From the NCBI GenBank assembly GCA_964633145.1, contig CAZWFE010000007.1:9906-73905 (forward strand): a stretch of DNA of 64,000 bases, in the 5' to 3' direction. Numbering within the stretch: the stretch's first letter is position 1; every line of letters starts with the position of its first letter. Under the pieces are notes generated by a model that ran no database searches, was not told where the DNA came from, and saw only the letters and a program-made list of their open reading frames with translations. This document shows positions 27,039 to 36,213 of this stretch, piece by piece. A program made the position numbers and the translations under genes. Source of the DNA: CAJXSD01 sp964633145. Lineage in GTDB: Bacteria > Pseudomonadota > Alphaproteobacteria > Rhodobacterales > Rhodobacteraceae.

Positions 27039-27052
27039 TTGATCTGAATCAA
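27039..27052. promoter_or_regulatory. FNR (FnrL) box between fnrL and hemN
   Basis: TTGATCTGAATCAA is a perfect FNR consensus. Its centre (27045.5) lies 41-42 bases before the hemN start and 24 bases before the fnrL start. It should activate hemN and could repress or autoregulate fnrL. Confidence 0.92.
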
Positions 27053-27087
27053 AGAACAGATCTATCGGACTGAATTACCATAACTTT

Positions 27088-28443
27088 ATGACACAGATAA
27101 AACAACTCAATCGCTTGGGTCTATTTGACGCAAAGGCGCCACGCTATACCAGTTATCCCACCGCGCCCCATTTCAATACGGGCGTAGGGCCAGATGACTT
27201 TGCCAACTGGATCCAAGCAATCCCACAAGGTGACCGCATATCCCTGTATGTGCATATCCCTTTTTGTCGGCGGTTGTGTTGGTTTTGTGCCTGCCGCACG
27301 CAGGGCGTCCAAACGGACGATCCTATTCTGAATTACATCGAACGGCTGGAAAAGGAATTGCAGCTGTTGGCCCAGCACCTGCCACAGGGCGTTACATTGT
27401 CCCAGCTGCACTGGGGCGGCGGAACACCAACGATTTTGTCCCCCAATGCCATCACACGTCTGGCCCAAACGATTGCCCAAGTGGCGCCATTTTCCCCCGA
27501 CTACAGTTTTTCGGTTGAAATTGATCCAAACGAAATCGACGCAGCCCGTGTCAGCGCATTGGTTGCAGCAGGCATGAATCGTGCGTCCCTTGGAATCCAG
27601 GATTTCGATCCAGAAATCCAACAGGCCATCGGCCGCCCCCAAGGGTTCGAGGACACAAAACGGGCCTTTGACATGTTGCGCGACCATGGAATTACATCCA
27701 TCAATGCCGATTTGGTCTATGGCCTGCCCCACCAAACGCCTCAGAAATTGACCAATACGGTGCAAAAATTGATGGCCATGTTGCCTGATCGCATCGCGCT
27801 GTATGGTTATGCGCATGTGCCGTGGATGGCACGGCGCCAAAACCTGATCGACAGCGACAGCCTGCCCAGCGCGCAGCAACGTTTGAAATTGTTTGAAACC
27901 GCACGGGATTTGTTGAAATGGGACAATTACCAGGACATCGGCATTGACCATTTCGCCCTGCCCCACGACAGCATGAGCACCGCCGCAAACAACCGCACGT
28001 TAAAGCGCAATTTTCAGGGCTATACCGTTGATCCTGCCGATGTGCTGATTGGATTAGGCGCGTCCAGTATTTCGAAATTTCCACAAGGATTTGCACAAAA
28101 TGCGGGGGCGACATCGCACTATGCCCAAGCGATCGAGGCCGGCCAATTTGCAACATCGCGGGGACATGCAATGACCAGCGACGACAAAATGCGCGCCAAG
28201 ATCATAGAATCGATCATGTGTCATTTTAATGTTCAAACAGCCGAAATTCTGGACAATTTCGACATTAGCCGTGCGCAAATTTATGCGTTGTTCGGTCAGA
28301 TCAACCAGCAGTTCGAATTCATGCTGGATGTAACCGACCAAGGACTGTTTATCCCAGAACGGGCGCGGCCACTGACGCGTATGATTGCCCAAAAATTCGA
28401 CGCCTATGACCCGAATGCGGCAAAACATTCATCCGCAATCTAG
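27088..28443 (+). CDS. hemN: Oxygen-independent coproporphyrinogen III oxidase (radical SAM)
   Basis: HemN (451 residues) makes protoporphyrinogen IX without O2. The radical-SAM motif is C-x3-C-x2-C within HIPFCRRLCWFCACRTQG (about residues 58-75). HWGGGTPTIL binds SAM, and the C-terminal HemN domain follows (RMIAQKFDAYDP near the end). The start MTQIKQLNRLGLFDAKAPRYTSYPTAP is conserved. No ribosome binding site precedes the ATG. Confidence 0.97.
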   Translation: MTQIKQLNRLGLFDAKAPRYTSYPTAPHFNTGVGPDDFANWIQAIPQGDRISLYVHIPFCRRLCWFCACRTQGVQTDDPILNYIERLEKELQLLAQHLPQGVTLSQLHWGGGTPTILSPNAITRLAQTIAQVAPFSPDYSFSVEIDPNEIDAARVSALVAAGMNRASLGIQDFDPEIQQAIGRPQGFEDTKRAFDMLRDHGITSINADLVYGLPHQTPQKLTNTVQKLMAMLPDRIALYGYAHVPWMARRQNLIDSDSLPSAQQRLKLFETARDLLKWDNYQDIGIDHFALPHDSMSTAANNRTLKRNFQGYTVDPADVLIGLGASSISKFPQGFAQNAGATSHYAQAIEAGQFATSRGHAMTSDDKMRAKIIESIMCHFNVQTAEILDNFDISRAQIYALFGQINQQFEFMLDVTDQGLFIPERARPLTRMIAQKFDAYDPNAAKHSSAI

Positions 28444-28447
28444 GGCC

Positions 28448-30040
28448 CTATTCTTCGCGCACTAGTGCTGCTGCTAGCAGGGTTTGGGTATATTCGTGTT
28501 GCGGGGTATCAAAAATATCGGCCGCGGTACCCGATTCCACGATATCGCCCTGTTTCATTACCAAAACCCGATGCGACATGGCACGCACCACGTTCAAATC
28601 GTGACTGATAAAGATATAGGCCAGACCATATTTTTTCTGCAGATCCCGCAGCAGATCGACAATCTGAACCTGCACCGTCATGTCCAGCGCGGATGTAGGT
28701 TCGTCTAAAACGATCAATTTTGGGCGCAAAATCATGGCACGGGCAATGGCAATCCTTTGACGCTGACCACCTGAAAATTCATGCGGATAACGATCCATCA
28801 TGTTCGGGTTCAGGCCCACTTCGGCCATGATTTCGGCCACTTGGGCGCGGTGCTGACTGGGCGATGCTTTGGCATGTACCTCTAGCCCTTCGGCGATGAT
28901 TTGGGCACAGGTCATACGCGGGGATAAGGATCCAAAGGGGTCTTGGAACACGATCTGCATATCAGCGCGCATGGCACGCAGGGCCTTGGTGGACATCTTT
29001 GAAATGTCTTGCCCACAAAACACAGCATTCCCTTTATATGCGGTCAGCCGCATCATGGCCAAGGCAATGGTCGTCTTACCTGATCCACTTTCACCAACAA
29101 TGCCAAGCGTTTCGCCCTGGCGCACTTGAAAATCAGCGCTGTTTACGGCCTTAACATGGCCCACAGTGCGTTTCAGAAACCCACGTTGGATCGGGAACCA
29201 TACACGCACGTCCTGTGCCGCAAGCACCGTGGGGGCATCGTCAGAAATTGGTTCAGGTGTCCCAATCGCATGTGTCGACAACAGCTGGCGCGTATAATCA
29301 TGCTGCGGGGCATCAAAAACGTCGGCAGTATTGCCTGTTTCAACGATGTGACCATCCTTCATCACATAAACACGATCAGCAATACGCCGCACAATGCCCA
29401 AATCGTGGGTGATAAACAGCATCGACATGCCGATGGATTTTTTCAAATCAACCAGCAAATCCAATATTTGCGCCTGGATTGTCACATCAAGCGCGGTTGT
29501 CGGTTCATCAGCAATCAATAAATTGGGATTATTCGCTAGCGCCATCGCAATCATAACACGTTGACGTTGCCCCCCTGACAGCTGATGTGGATAGGCAGAT
29601 AGACGGGTTTCTGGATCGCGAATACCAACCATAGTCAGCAATTCAATCACCCGATCACGTGCTTGGTCCCCCGCAAGGGATTGGTGCAACCGTAAACTTT
29701 CACGCAGTTGTTTTTCGATCGTATGCAGCGGGTTTAGTGATGTCATCGGTTCTTGGAAAATGAAACTGATGTCATTGCCGCGGGTGCGATGCAGTTCTTG
29801 GGCCGTGGCGCCCACCATTTCGCGGCCCTGATATTTAATTGATCCGGTCACATGCGCATTTTGCCCCAGCAGTGACACAGTGCTAAGCGCTGTCACCGAT
29901 TTGCCCGATCCGCTTTCGCCGACAATGGCCACGACCTCGCCCGGATTGATGTGATAGGACACGCCATGAACCACTTGGGTTTGCTGGCCAGATTGCTGGA
30001 ACGCAATACAAACGTCTTGTGCCTGTAACACCGGTGTCAT
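28448..30040 (-). CDS. yejF: Peptide ABC transporter ATPase with two ABC domains (YejF)
   Basis: This 530-residue protein fuses two ATPase domains that energise an oligopeptide importer. Each half has a Walker A (GESGSGKS about 41, GESGSGKT about 315), a signature (LSGGQRQR and FSGGQRQR) and a Walker B (LLIADEPTTALD and LIVLDEPTSALD). Its ATG overlaps the yejE stop by four bases. Confidence 0.93.
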   Translation of the reverse strand: MTPVLQAQDVCIAFQQSGQQTQVVHGVSYHINPGEVVAIVGESGSGKSVTALSTVSLLGQNAHVTGSIKYQGREMVGATAQELHRTRGNDISFIFQEPMTSLNPLHTIEKQLRESLRLHQSLAGDQARDRVIELLTMVGIRDPETRLSAYPHQLSGGQRQRVMIAMALANNPNLLIADEPTTALDVTIQAQILDLLVDLKKSIGMSMLFITHDLGIVRRIADRVYVMKDGHIVETGNTADVFDAPQHDYTRQLLSTHAIGTPEPISDDAPTVLAAQDVRVWFPIQRGFLKRTVGHVKAVNSADFQVRQGETLGIVGESGSGKTTIALAMMRLTAYKGNAVFCGQDISKMSTKALRAMRADMQIVFQDPFGSLSPRMTCAQIIAEGLEVHAKASPSQHRAQVAEIMAEVGLNPNMMDRYPHEFSGGQRQRIAIARAMILRPKLIVLDEPTSALDMTVQVQIVDLLRDLQKKYGLAYIFISHDLNVVRAMSHRVLVMKQGDIVESGTAADIFDTPQHEYTQTLLAAALVREE

Positions 30041-31143
30041 TGGAATGTCTTTCTTGGATCAAAGGCGTCGCGCAACCCTTCGAAGATAAAAACCAACAGC
30101 GCAAGCATAAAGGCAAAGGTAAAAAAGGCAGTAAAGCCCAGCCAAGGCGCCTGAAGGTTCTGTTTCGCCTGTAATGTCAGTTCGCCCAAGGATGGCGCCG
30201 ATGACGGCAGGCCAAAACCCAGAAAATCAAGACTGGCCAAACCCGCAATCGTGCCTGTCACGATAAAGGGCAGCATTGTCAGTGTGGCAACCATGGCATT
30301 GGGCAGCATATGGCGGAACATGATTTTCCAATTGCTCACCCCCAGCGCACGCGCCGCACGCACATATTCTAAATTCCGCGCCCGCAAAAATTCGGCGCGC
30401 ACAATGCCGACCAGACCGACCCAGCCAAACAGCACCATCAAAAACACCAGCAACCAAAAACTGCGCCCCAAAATGGCGAACATGATGATAATCACATACA
30501 GCGACGGCACGGCCGACCAAATCTCAATCAATCGCTGCACAATCAAATCGGTCAGGCCACCAAAAAACCCCTGCACCGCGCCCGCGATAATGCCGATGAT
30601 GCTGGACAGTCCCGTCACAATGATTGTGAACAAGATCGACAACCGGAACCCATAAATAATGCGTGCCATCACATCGCGTTTCGTGTCATCCGTCCCCAAC
30701 CAGTTTTGCGCATTGGGGGCCAATGGCGCCGCACCGGGCCGATCCACCGGCGTGTCATAGGAATAGGGGATAATCGGCCAGATCAGCCAGCCCTGAACAA
30801 AGTCGGCATGCTGAAATTCGCCCGTTTCAATTTGCGCCAAAATACCGTCGGGATCATCAAAACAATCCAAAACGCCGCCGGATTGAATCAGGCATTTCAC
30901 CTCGGGGTCGCGATAGACGGCTTCGGTTTTGAAATCGCCACCGAATTGGGTTTCGGGATAGAAATTGAAAATCGGCGTGTAAAATTCACCGCGATATTTG
31001 ACCAAAATCGGTTTGTCGTTTGCAATGAATTCAGCAAACAGGGACAGACCAAAGATCACAGAAAAAATGATCAACGACCAATAGGCACGGCGGTTGGCTT
31101 TGAAATTCGCCCAGCGGCGTTGATTAAGTGCGGACAATGCCAT
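30037..31143 (-). CDS. yejE: Peptide ABC transporter permease YejE
   Basis: A 368-residue inner-membrane permease with an N-terminal helix (YWSLIIFSVIFGLSLFAEFI), a periplasmic loop of about 100 residues typical of YejE, and a C-terminal BPD permease domain. The EAA loop reads RAARALGVSNWKIMFRHMLPNA. It pairs with YejB, with 2 bases between the genes. Confidence 0.92.
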   Translation of the reverse strand: MALSALNQRRWANFKANRRAYWSLIIFSVIFGLSLFAEFIANDKPILVKYRGEFYTPIFNFYPETQFGGDFKTEAVYRDPEVKCLIQSGGVLDCFDDPDGILAQIETGEFQHADFVQGWLIWPIIPYSYDTPVDRPGAAPLAPNAQNWLGTDDTKRDVMARIIYGFRLSILFTIIVTGLSSIIGIIAGAVQGFFGGLTDLIVQRLIEIWSAVPSLYVIIIMFAILGRSFWLLVFLMVLFGWVGLVGIVRAEFLRARNLEYVRAARALGVSNWKIMFRHMLPNAMVATLTMLPFIVTGTIAGLASLDFLGFGLPSSAPSLGELTLQAKQNLQAPWLGFTAFFTFAFMLALLVFIFEGLRDAFDPRKTFQ

Positions 31144-31145
31144 GC

Positions 31146-32225
31146 CTAACCCTCACGCTTTTCGAAATCGATGCGGGGATCGACCAAGACATACATCAGA
31201 TCTGAAAAAATCCCCACGACCAAACCCATCAGGCCAAAGATAAACAGTGTGCCAAAGATCACGGGATAATCGCGCGCAACCGCGGCCTCAAACCCCAGTC
31301 GGCCCAAACCATCCAATGAAAAAATGGTTTCAATGATCAGGCTGGATCCGAAAAACACACCGATAAACACCGATGGGAACCCCGCAATTACAATCAGCAT
31401 CGCATTGCGAAACACATGCCCATACAACACCTGCCGATCCGCCAATCCCTTGGCGCGGGCAGTGATCACATATTGTTTTTGTATTTCATCCATAAAGCTG
31501 TTTTTGGTCAGCAACGTCAGCGTGGCAAATCCCGAAATCGTTGATGCAATGATCGGCAAAGCGATATGCCAGAAATAATCCAGCACCTTGCCCAGCAGGG
31601 ACAGATCGTCAAAGTTATCCGATGTCAGCCCCCGCAGCGGGAAAATCTGAAAATAGGATCCGCCCGCAAACAAAACCAGCAAAATGATAGCAAACAAAAA
31701 CCCAGGGATCGCATAGGCCAAAATAATGATCCCACTGGTCCATGTGTCAAAGGATGTGCCATCATGCACCGCCTTGCGGATGCCCAACGGGATCGACACG
31801 ATATAGGCAATCAGCGTTGACCACAGACCCAACGAAATGGAAACGGGCATTTTTTCCAACACCAAATCAACCACACTGATGGATCGGAAATAACTTTCGC
31901 CGAAATCAAGACGCAGGTAGTTCCAGATCATATTTAGAAACCGTTCCAACGGCGGTTTGTCAAACCCAAATTCGCGTTCCAATTCGGCGATAAATTCGGG
32001 GGGCAGCCCCCGAGCGCCGGCGTATGCATCATTTTCACCCACGGATATGGTATCTGAACCGGTGCCTGCGATGGATTCAAATACATCGCCTTGGCCCTCA
32101 AGCTCGGCGATGATTTGTTCGATGGGACCACCGGGGACAAATTGTACAAGGGCAAAGTTGATAATCATGATCCCCAACAACGTGGGGATCACCAACATCA
32201 GTCGCCGCGCGATATAGGCGCCCAT
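31146..32225 (-). CDS. yejB: Peptide ABC transporter permease YejB
   Basis: A 359-residue permease that begins GAYIARRLMLVIPTLLGIMIINFALVQFVPGGPIEQ, the DppB/YejB N-terminus. It carries the family's insertion after the first helix (about residues 40-85, acidic) and the EAA loop TARAKGLADRQVLYGHVFRNAM. It lies 4 bases after the yejA stop. Confidence 0.92.
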   Translation of the reverse strand: MGAYIARRLMLVIPTLLGIMIINFALVQFVPGGPIEQIIAELEGQGDVFESIAGTGSDTISVGENDAYAGARGLPPEFIAELEREFGFDKPPLERFLNMIWNYLRLDFGESYFRSISVVDLVLEKMPVSISLGLWSTLIAYIVSIPLGIRKAVHDGTSFDTWTSGIIILAYAIPGFLFAIILLVLFAGGSYFQIFPLRGLTSDNFDDLSLLGKVLDYFWHIALPIIASTISGFATLTLLTKNSFMDEIQKQYVITARAKGLADRQVLYGHVFRNAMLIVIAGFPSVFIGVFFGSSLIIETIFSLDGLGRLGFEAAVARDYPVIFGTLFIFGLMGLVVGIFSDLMYVLVDPRIDFEKREG

Positions 32226-32229
32226 AAAT

Positions 32230-34122
32230 TTACCTCAGAACGCCTTGGTCCGACAGGGACTGTGCTTTGTCAGCATTGAACCACCAATAATCCAGATATC
32301 CCAGATCATAAGGGGCGATGGTTTCGGGATGTTCATACATATCCCAATAGGCGACGCGATACGTATCGTTGTACCACTGCGGGATCCAGAAATATTCGGC
32401 CCGCAACACGCGGTCTAATGCGCGGACGGCCGTGCGCAGTTCGTCCTTGGTCTGGACCTGCAACACATTTTCGATCAGTGCATCCACCGCCTTAGATTTC
32501 AGGCCCATCGCGTTAAACACAGATTCGTCCGCCGTTTCAGATCCGAAATACTGTTTCAGTCCTGAACTGGGTTCAAACGACATTGGGAAACTGTCGGTGA
32601 CCAAATCAAAATCGAAATTGCGGGTCCGATCCGTGAATTGTGCCGAATCGATCCGGTTATAGACCGCATCAATGCCCGCAGCCTTTAGGTTATCAACGAA
32701 CGGCAGGATAATCCGGTCAAAGGTTGGGCTATCCTCGATCACTTCAATTTTCAGGGTTTCACCGGCGGCATTGCGGCGCAGACCATCGTCGCCCACGATC
32801 CAGCCAGCGGCCTCTAGCAATTCGTTCGCCGCACGCAGGTTTTTGCGATCTGTGGGACGTGTACCCGAAACAGGTGGCATCACAGCAGGATCGGTCAAAA
32901 CACCCGCGGGCAGATCCGCCGCCAATGGTTCCAACAACGCCAATTCATCCGCACTGGGCAGACCTGTGGCCGCTAGGTCCGAGTTTTCCCAAAACGATGT
33001 AATGCGCGCATAGGCCCCATAAAACAGTGATTCATTGGACCATTCGAAATTGAACAAATGCCCCAACGCCTGACGCACCCGCACATCCGCAAATTTATCA
33101 CGACGCAGGTTGATTACAAAACTTTGCCCAGTGGCCAAACTGCCGTCAGGCAATTCCGCCTTGACCACATGGCCCTGTTCCAACGCAGGGAAATCATAGG
33201 CTGTCGCCCAATTTTTCGACGTATTTTCAATGCGGAACGTATAGGCACCGGATTTGAATGCCTCAAATGCGGCATTGCTGTCGGCGAAATATTCAATACG
33301 GATCGTGTCGAAATTTGATCGTCCCCGATTAATCGGTAAATCCGCCCCCCAATAATCGGGGTTTCGTTTGTAAACGATTCGACTGTTGATGTCATAGCTG
33401 TCCAACACATAGGGCCCCGATCCAATCGCAGGTTCCATGCGTGATTCGTCCAGTTTCGCGCCCGTGGTTTCAAACCATGCTTTGGATTTCACGGGCAATC
33501 CACCCACCATAGGGATGGCATCACGATTGGATGCCTCAGACGTAAATGTGTATTTAATGCGGTGTGTGTCCAATACCTCAACCGATTGGACCACTTGGGC
33601 CAAAACGGCGCGATAGCTGGCCAGACCTTCGGTCAAGAATAATTCATAGGTAAATTTTGCATCCTCAGCCGTGACAGGCGTGCCATCGGAAAACCGTGCC
33701 TCGGGGCGCATGTTGAAAATGACATAGGATTGATCCGCGGGATATTCGATGGATTCGGCCAACAACCCATAGGCCGATCCTGCTTCGTCGCTGGTTCCTG
33801 TCAGCAGACTTTCAAAGGGGGCGGACGCCAATGCGCCGGCGCGCCCTTTGCGGGAATAGGGGTTCATCGAATCAAATGTACCCGGAGCCCAGATCGAAAT
33901 TTCACCACCCTTGGGGGCATTGGGGTTCACATAATCGAGATGTTCAAAATCAGCGGGATATTTCAGTTCACCAAAGAAATTAAAGCCATGCGCCTGGGTC
34001 AGGTCCTGCGCCTTGGACAAGGCGGGATAGAACATCACAACAAGCAAAACAAACATTGATAGCCACAAACGTGGTTTGGAAAAATCAACGGGAATTGCAA
34101 CGGCCTTGGATGACTTTCTCAT
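32230..34122 (-). CDS. yejA: Extracellular peptide-binding protein YejA (SBP family 5)
   Basis: This 630-residue periplasmic binding protein captures peptides for YejBEF. The N-terminus has a basic stretch and a hydrophobic signal (LWLSMFVLLVVMFYPALSKAQ) cut near residue 38. The mature part starts with HGFNFFGELKYPADFEHLDYVNPNAPKGG, a YejA hallmark. In enterobacteria this system imports microcin C and peptides; the substrate here is unknown. First gene of yejABEF. Confidence 0.93.
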   Translation of the reverse strand: MRKSSKAVAIPVDFSKPRLWLSMFVLLVVMFYPALSKAQDLTQAHGFNFFGELKYPADFEHLDYVNPNAPKGGEISIWAPGTFDSMNPYSRKGRAGALASAPFESLLTGTSDEAGSAYGLLAESIEYPADQSYVIFNMRPEARFSDGTPVTAEDAKFTYELFLTEGLASYRAVLAQVVQSVEVLDTHRIKYTFTSEASNRDAIPMVGGLPVKSKAWFETTGAKLDESRMEPAIGSGPYVLDSYDINSRIVYKRNPDYWGADLPINRGRSNFDTIRIEYFADSNAAFEAFKSGAYTFRIENTSKNWATAYDFPALEQGHVVKAELPDGSLATGQSFVINLRRDKFADVRVRQALGHLFNFEWSNESLFYGAYARITSFWENSDLAATGLPSADELALLEPLAADLPAGVLTDPAVMPPVSGTRPTDRKNLRAANELLEAAGWIVGDDGLRRNAAGETLKIEVIEDSPTFDRIILPFVDNLKAAGIDAVYNRIDSAQFTDRTRNFDFDLVTDSFPMSFEPSSGLKQYFGSETADESVFNAMGLKSKAVDALIENVLQVQTKDELRTAVRALDRVLRAEYFWIPQWYNDTYRVAYWDMYEHPETIAPYDLGYLDYWWFNADKAQSLSDQGVLR

Positions 34123-34204
34123 GATTACCTCCGCTTTGTTATTTTAAGCTAGGGGTAACACTAAGCCATATTCAAGCACATTCAAGCAGATGTGATCCCT
34201 AAAA

Positions 34205-34232
34205 CGCAAAAAGCCGCGCAAAAGCGCGGCTT
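34205..34232 (-). terminator. Terminator of the membrane cytochrome c gene
   Basis: A perfect nine-base stem AAGCCGCGC / GCGCGGCTT with a four-base loop lies 21 bases past the cytochrome stop. On the minus strand it is followed by TTTGCGTTTT. Confidence 0.85.
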
Positions 34233-34252
34233 GAATGCAAATCAACCTGCGA

Positions 34253-34768
34253 TTACTTGATTGTCGCCAAATATGCGATCAAGTTTGCACGATCTTCGAC
34301 CTTGGGCAGGCCGCTGAAACCCATTTTTGTGCCTGGTGCATACGATTTTGGGTTTTCTAGGAAACCATTCAGGTTTTCGGGTGACCAAACATCGGCCACG
34401 GCGACCAATGCGCCTGAATACCCATAACCTGCAGCGGATCCGACCGCACGATCAACAACGCCGAACAGGTATGGACCTGTGCCGTTTGCGCCGTCATCCA
34501 ATTTGTGACACGCGCGGCATTTGCCGTATACTTTTTCGCCCTTTGCAGCATCAGCTGCCGCGTAAACTGCGGCGAAATCCAACACTTCGGCTGGTGCGGC
34601 GTCATCGCCGGCCTCTTCTACTACGATTTCATAGCCTGCTGCGTGATCTTCACCGTGGCCTGCTGGTCCTACGTGAAACAAAATTTCTGCCGCCCAATTT
34701 CCTAGCAAGAAAATCAAAAGCGCACCACAGAAGCCGCCTACAACCTTGGTGAATGTCATTGTGTCCAT
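34253..34768 (-). CDS. Membrane-anchored class I cytochrome c (CycM/cytochrome cy-like)
   Basis: The 171-residue protein keeps an uncleaved N-terminal helix (VVGGFCGALLIFLLGNWAAEILF), an acidic Ala-rich linker, and a cytochrome c domain with CRACH (about residue 84) and the Met ligand in GTKMGFSGL near 150. Such anchored cytochromes carry electrons from the bc1 complex to oxidases, including cbb3. ATG 34768 follows GGAAGA. It is divergent from pheA. Confidence 0.92.
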   Translation of the reverse strand: MDTMTFTKVVGGFCGALLIFLLGNWAAEILFHVGPAGHGEDHAAGYEIVVEEAGDDAAPAEVLDFAAVYAAADAAKGEKVYGKCRACHKLDDGANGTGPYLFGVVDRAVGSAAGYGYSGALVAVADVWSPENLNGFLENPKSYAPGTKMGFSGLPKVEDRANLIAYLATIK

Positions 34769-34880
34769 AGCTTGTCTTCCATCTGCTAAAGTTTGGATGC
34801 TATGTATCGTGTTCCATCCCCTTTATGCAAGGTGTAGTATTGCGACGAAACGACCGAGATCACGAAAAAATGGAAAAAAA

Positions 34881-35714
34881 ATGACAAAACGAATTGCTTT
34901 TCAAGGTGAATTGGGTGCCTACAGCCACGAAGCCGCCTATGCCGCGCGTCCAGATATGGCGCCGCTGCCCTGCAAAACCTTTGATGACGTGATCGACGCG
35001 GTGCGTAGCAAAGCGGCTGATTTGGCTGTTTTGCCGGTTGAAAATTCAACCTATGGCCGGGTCGCTGACATGCATCGTTTGCTGCCACAATCAGGCCTGC
35101 ACATCATCGGGGAAACGTTTACGCGGGTGCGCATCTGCCTGATGGCCAATCCTGGCGTGACCATCGACGAAATCCAAAAGGTACGCGCGCATCTGGTTTT
35201 GTTGCCCCAAGCAGATGGATTTTTGAAAAAACACAACATCTTAGCAGAAGCAGCCGCTGACAGCGCGGGCGCAGCCGCGGAACTGGCGCAAAGCGGCGCG
35301 CGCGACAGTGGCGTTTTGGCATCCGAACTGGCGGCCAAATCCTATGGGCTGAATATTCTGGCCAAAGACATCGAAGATTACCACCACAACACCACCCGTT
35401 TTCTGGTCATGTCGCCCAATCCTGACTATGATTTATCACAAGCCGACACAGTCATGACCACATTCGTTTTTCAAGTGCGCAATATTCCTGCCGCGCTTTA
35501 CAAAGCGTTAGGCGGATTCGCGACAAATGGCGTGAACATGACAAAAATCGAAAGTTACATGGTCGGCGGATCCTTTACCGCAACGCAGTTTTATGCCGAC
35601 ATAGAAGGCCATCCCAACGACGAAAACGTAAAACGCGCGATGGAAGAATTGGAATACTTTACTGATTCGATCACGATTTTGGGAATATACCCGGCCGCAA
35701 AAGACCGGGTTTAA
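34881..35714 (+). CDS. pheA: Prephenate dehydratase
   Basis: This 277-residue enzyme converts prephenate to phenylpyruvate in phenylalanine synthesis. Start MTKRIAFQGELGAYSHEAA is the catalytic domain start; LPVENSTYGRVADMH and HNTTRFLVM (the TTRF motif of the active site) follow. A C-terminal ACT domain (TFVFQVRNIPAALYKALGGFATNGVNMTKIESYMVGG) gives feedback control by Phe. There is no chorismate mutase part. The frame is open further upstream, but 34881 is the conserved start. Confidence 0.96.
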   Translation: MTKRIAFQGELGAYSHEAAYAARPDMAPLPCKTFDDVIDAVRSKAADLAVLPVENSTYGRVADMHRLLPQSGLHIIGETFTRVRICLMANPGVTIDEIQKVRAHLVLLPQADGFLKKHNILAEAAADSAGAAAELAQSGARDSGVLASELAAKSYGLNILAKDIEDYHHNTTRFLVMSPNPDYDLSQADTVMTTFVFQVRNIPAALYKALGGFATNGVNMTKIESYMVGGSFTATQFYADIEGHPNDENVKRAMEELEYFTDSITILGIYPAAKDRV

Positions 35715-35717
35715 TCC

Positions 35718-36179
35718 TTAGACCGCTTGATTTTCCAAATAACTCGCCAAGCGCGAAATACGTTCCTGAAATCTTTTATTGGCCTGCGCGCGGGCCAATT
35801 TTAATGACTGAACAAACAGCCGCGCAGAAAGCGTTTGGGGCTCCAATTCAATGTCCACTGACATGCGCGTTTGCGTTTGCGACAAGGGATCCAATGTAAC
35901 GGTGCTGCGTCCATTGATGTTGGGGCTAGAAAATTCAAACTGCATTTTGTCAGGGCTTGCCATTTCGACCAGTGTTGTCGAAATTTGGCGGTCCTTGCCT
36001 GCCAACCTAAAATTTGCATGCCAGGACATTCCAACGGCGGGGGACCCAGAATTGCCAGCCGTACATTCTAGGTTCAAGCCTTTTTCCTGGGCCAATTTTT
36101 CGAAATATTCAAAATCTGACAACCGCTTGAACAGATCGTCCTGCGCCAGTTTCAAATCATGTGTCGCTGAAAATTGCAT
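35718..36179 (-). CDS. SRPBCC-fold protein
   Basis: The 153-residue protein has the helix-grip (START-like) pattern: a short N-terminal beta strand, paired helices (QDDLFKRLSDFEYFEKLAQE), a run of beta strands, and a long C-terminal helix (ARLFVQSLKLARAQANKRFQERISRLASYL). Such folds bind hydrophobic ligands. No catalytic residues are recognisable, and function is unknown. It converges on pheA with 3 bases between. Confidence 0.75.
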   Translation of the reverse strand: MQFSATHDLKLAQDDLFKRLSDFEYFEKLAQEKGLNLECTAGNSGSPAVGMSWHANFRLAGKDRQISTTLVEMASPDKMQFEFSSPNINGRSTVTLDPLSQTQTRMSVDIELEPQTLSARLFVQSLKLARAQANKRFQERISRLASYLENQAV

Positions 36180-36213
36180 GGGTACCTCGTAATTAATTAG
36201 CGTTATTCATTTA

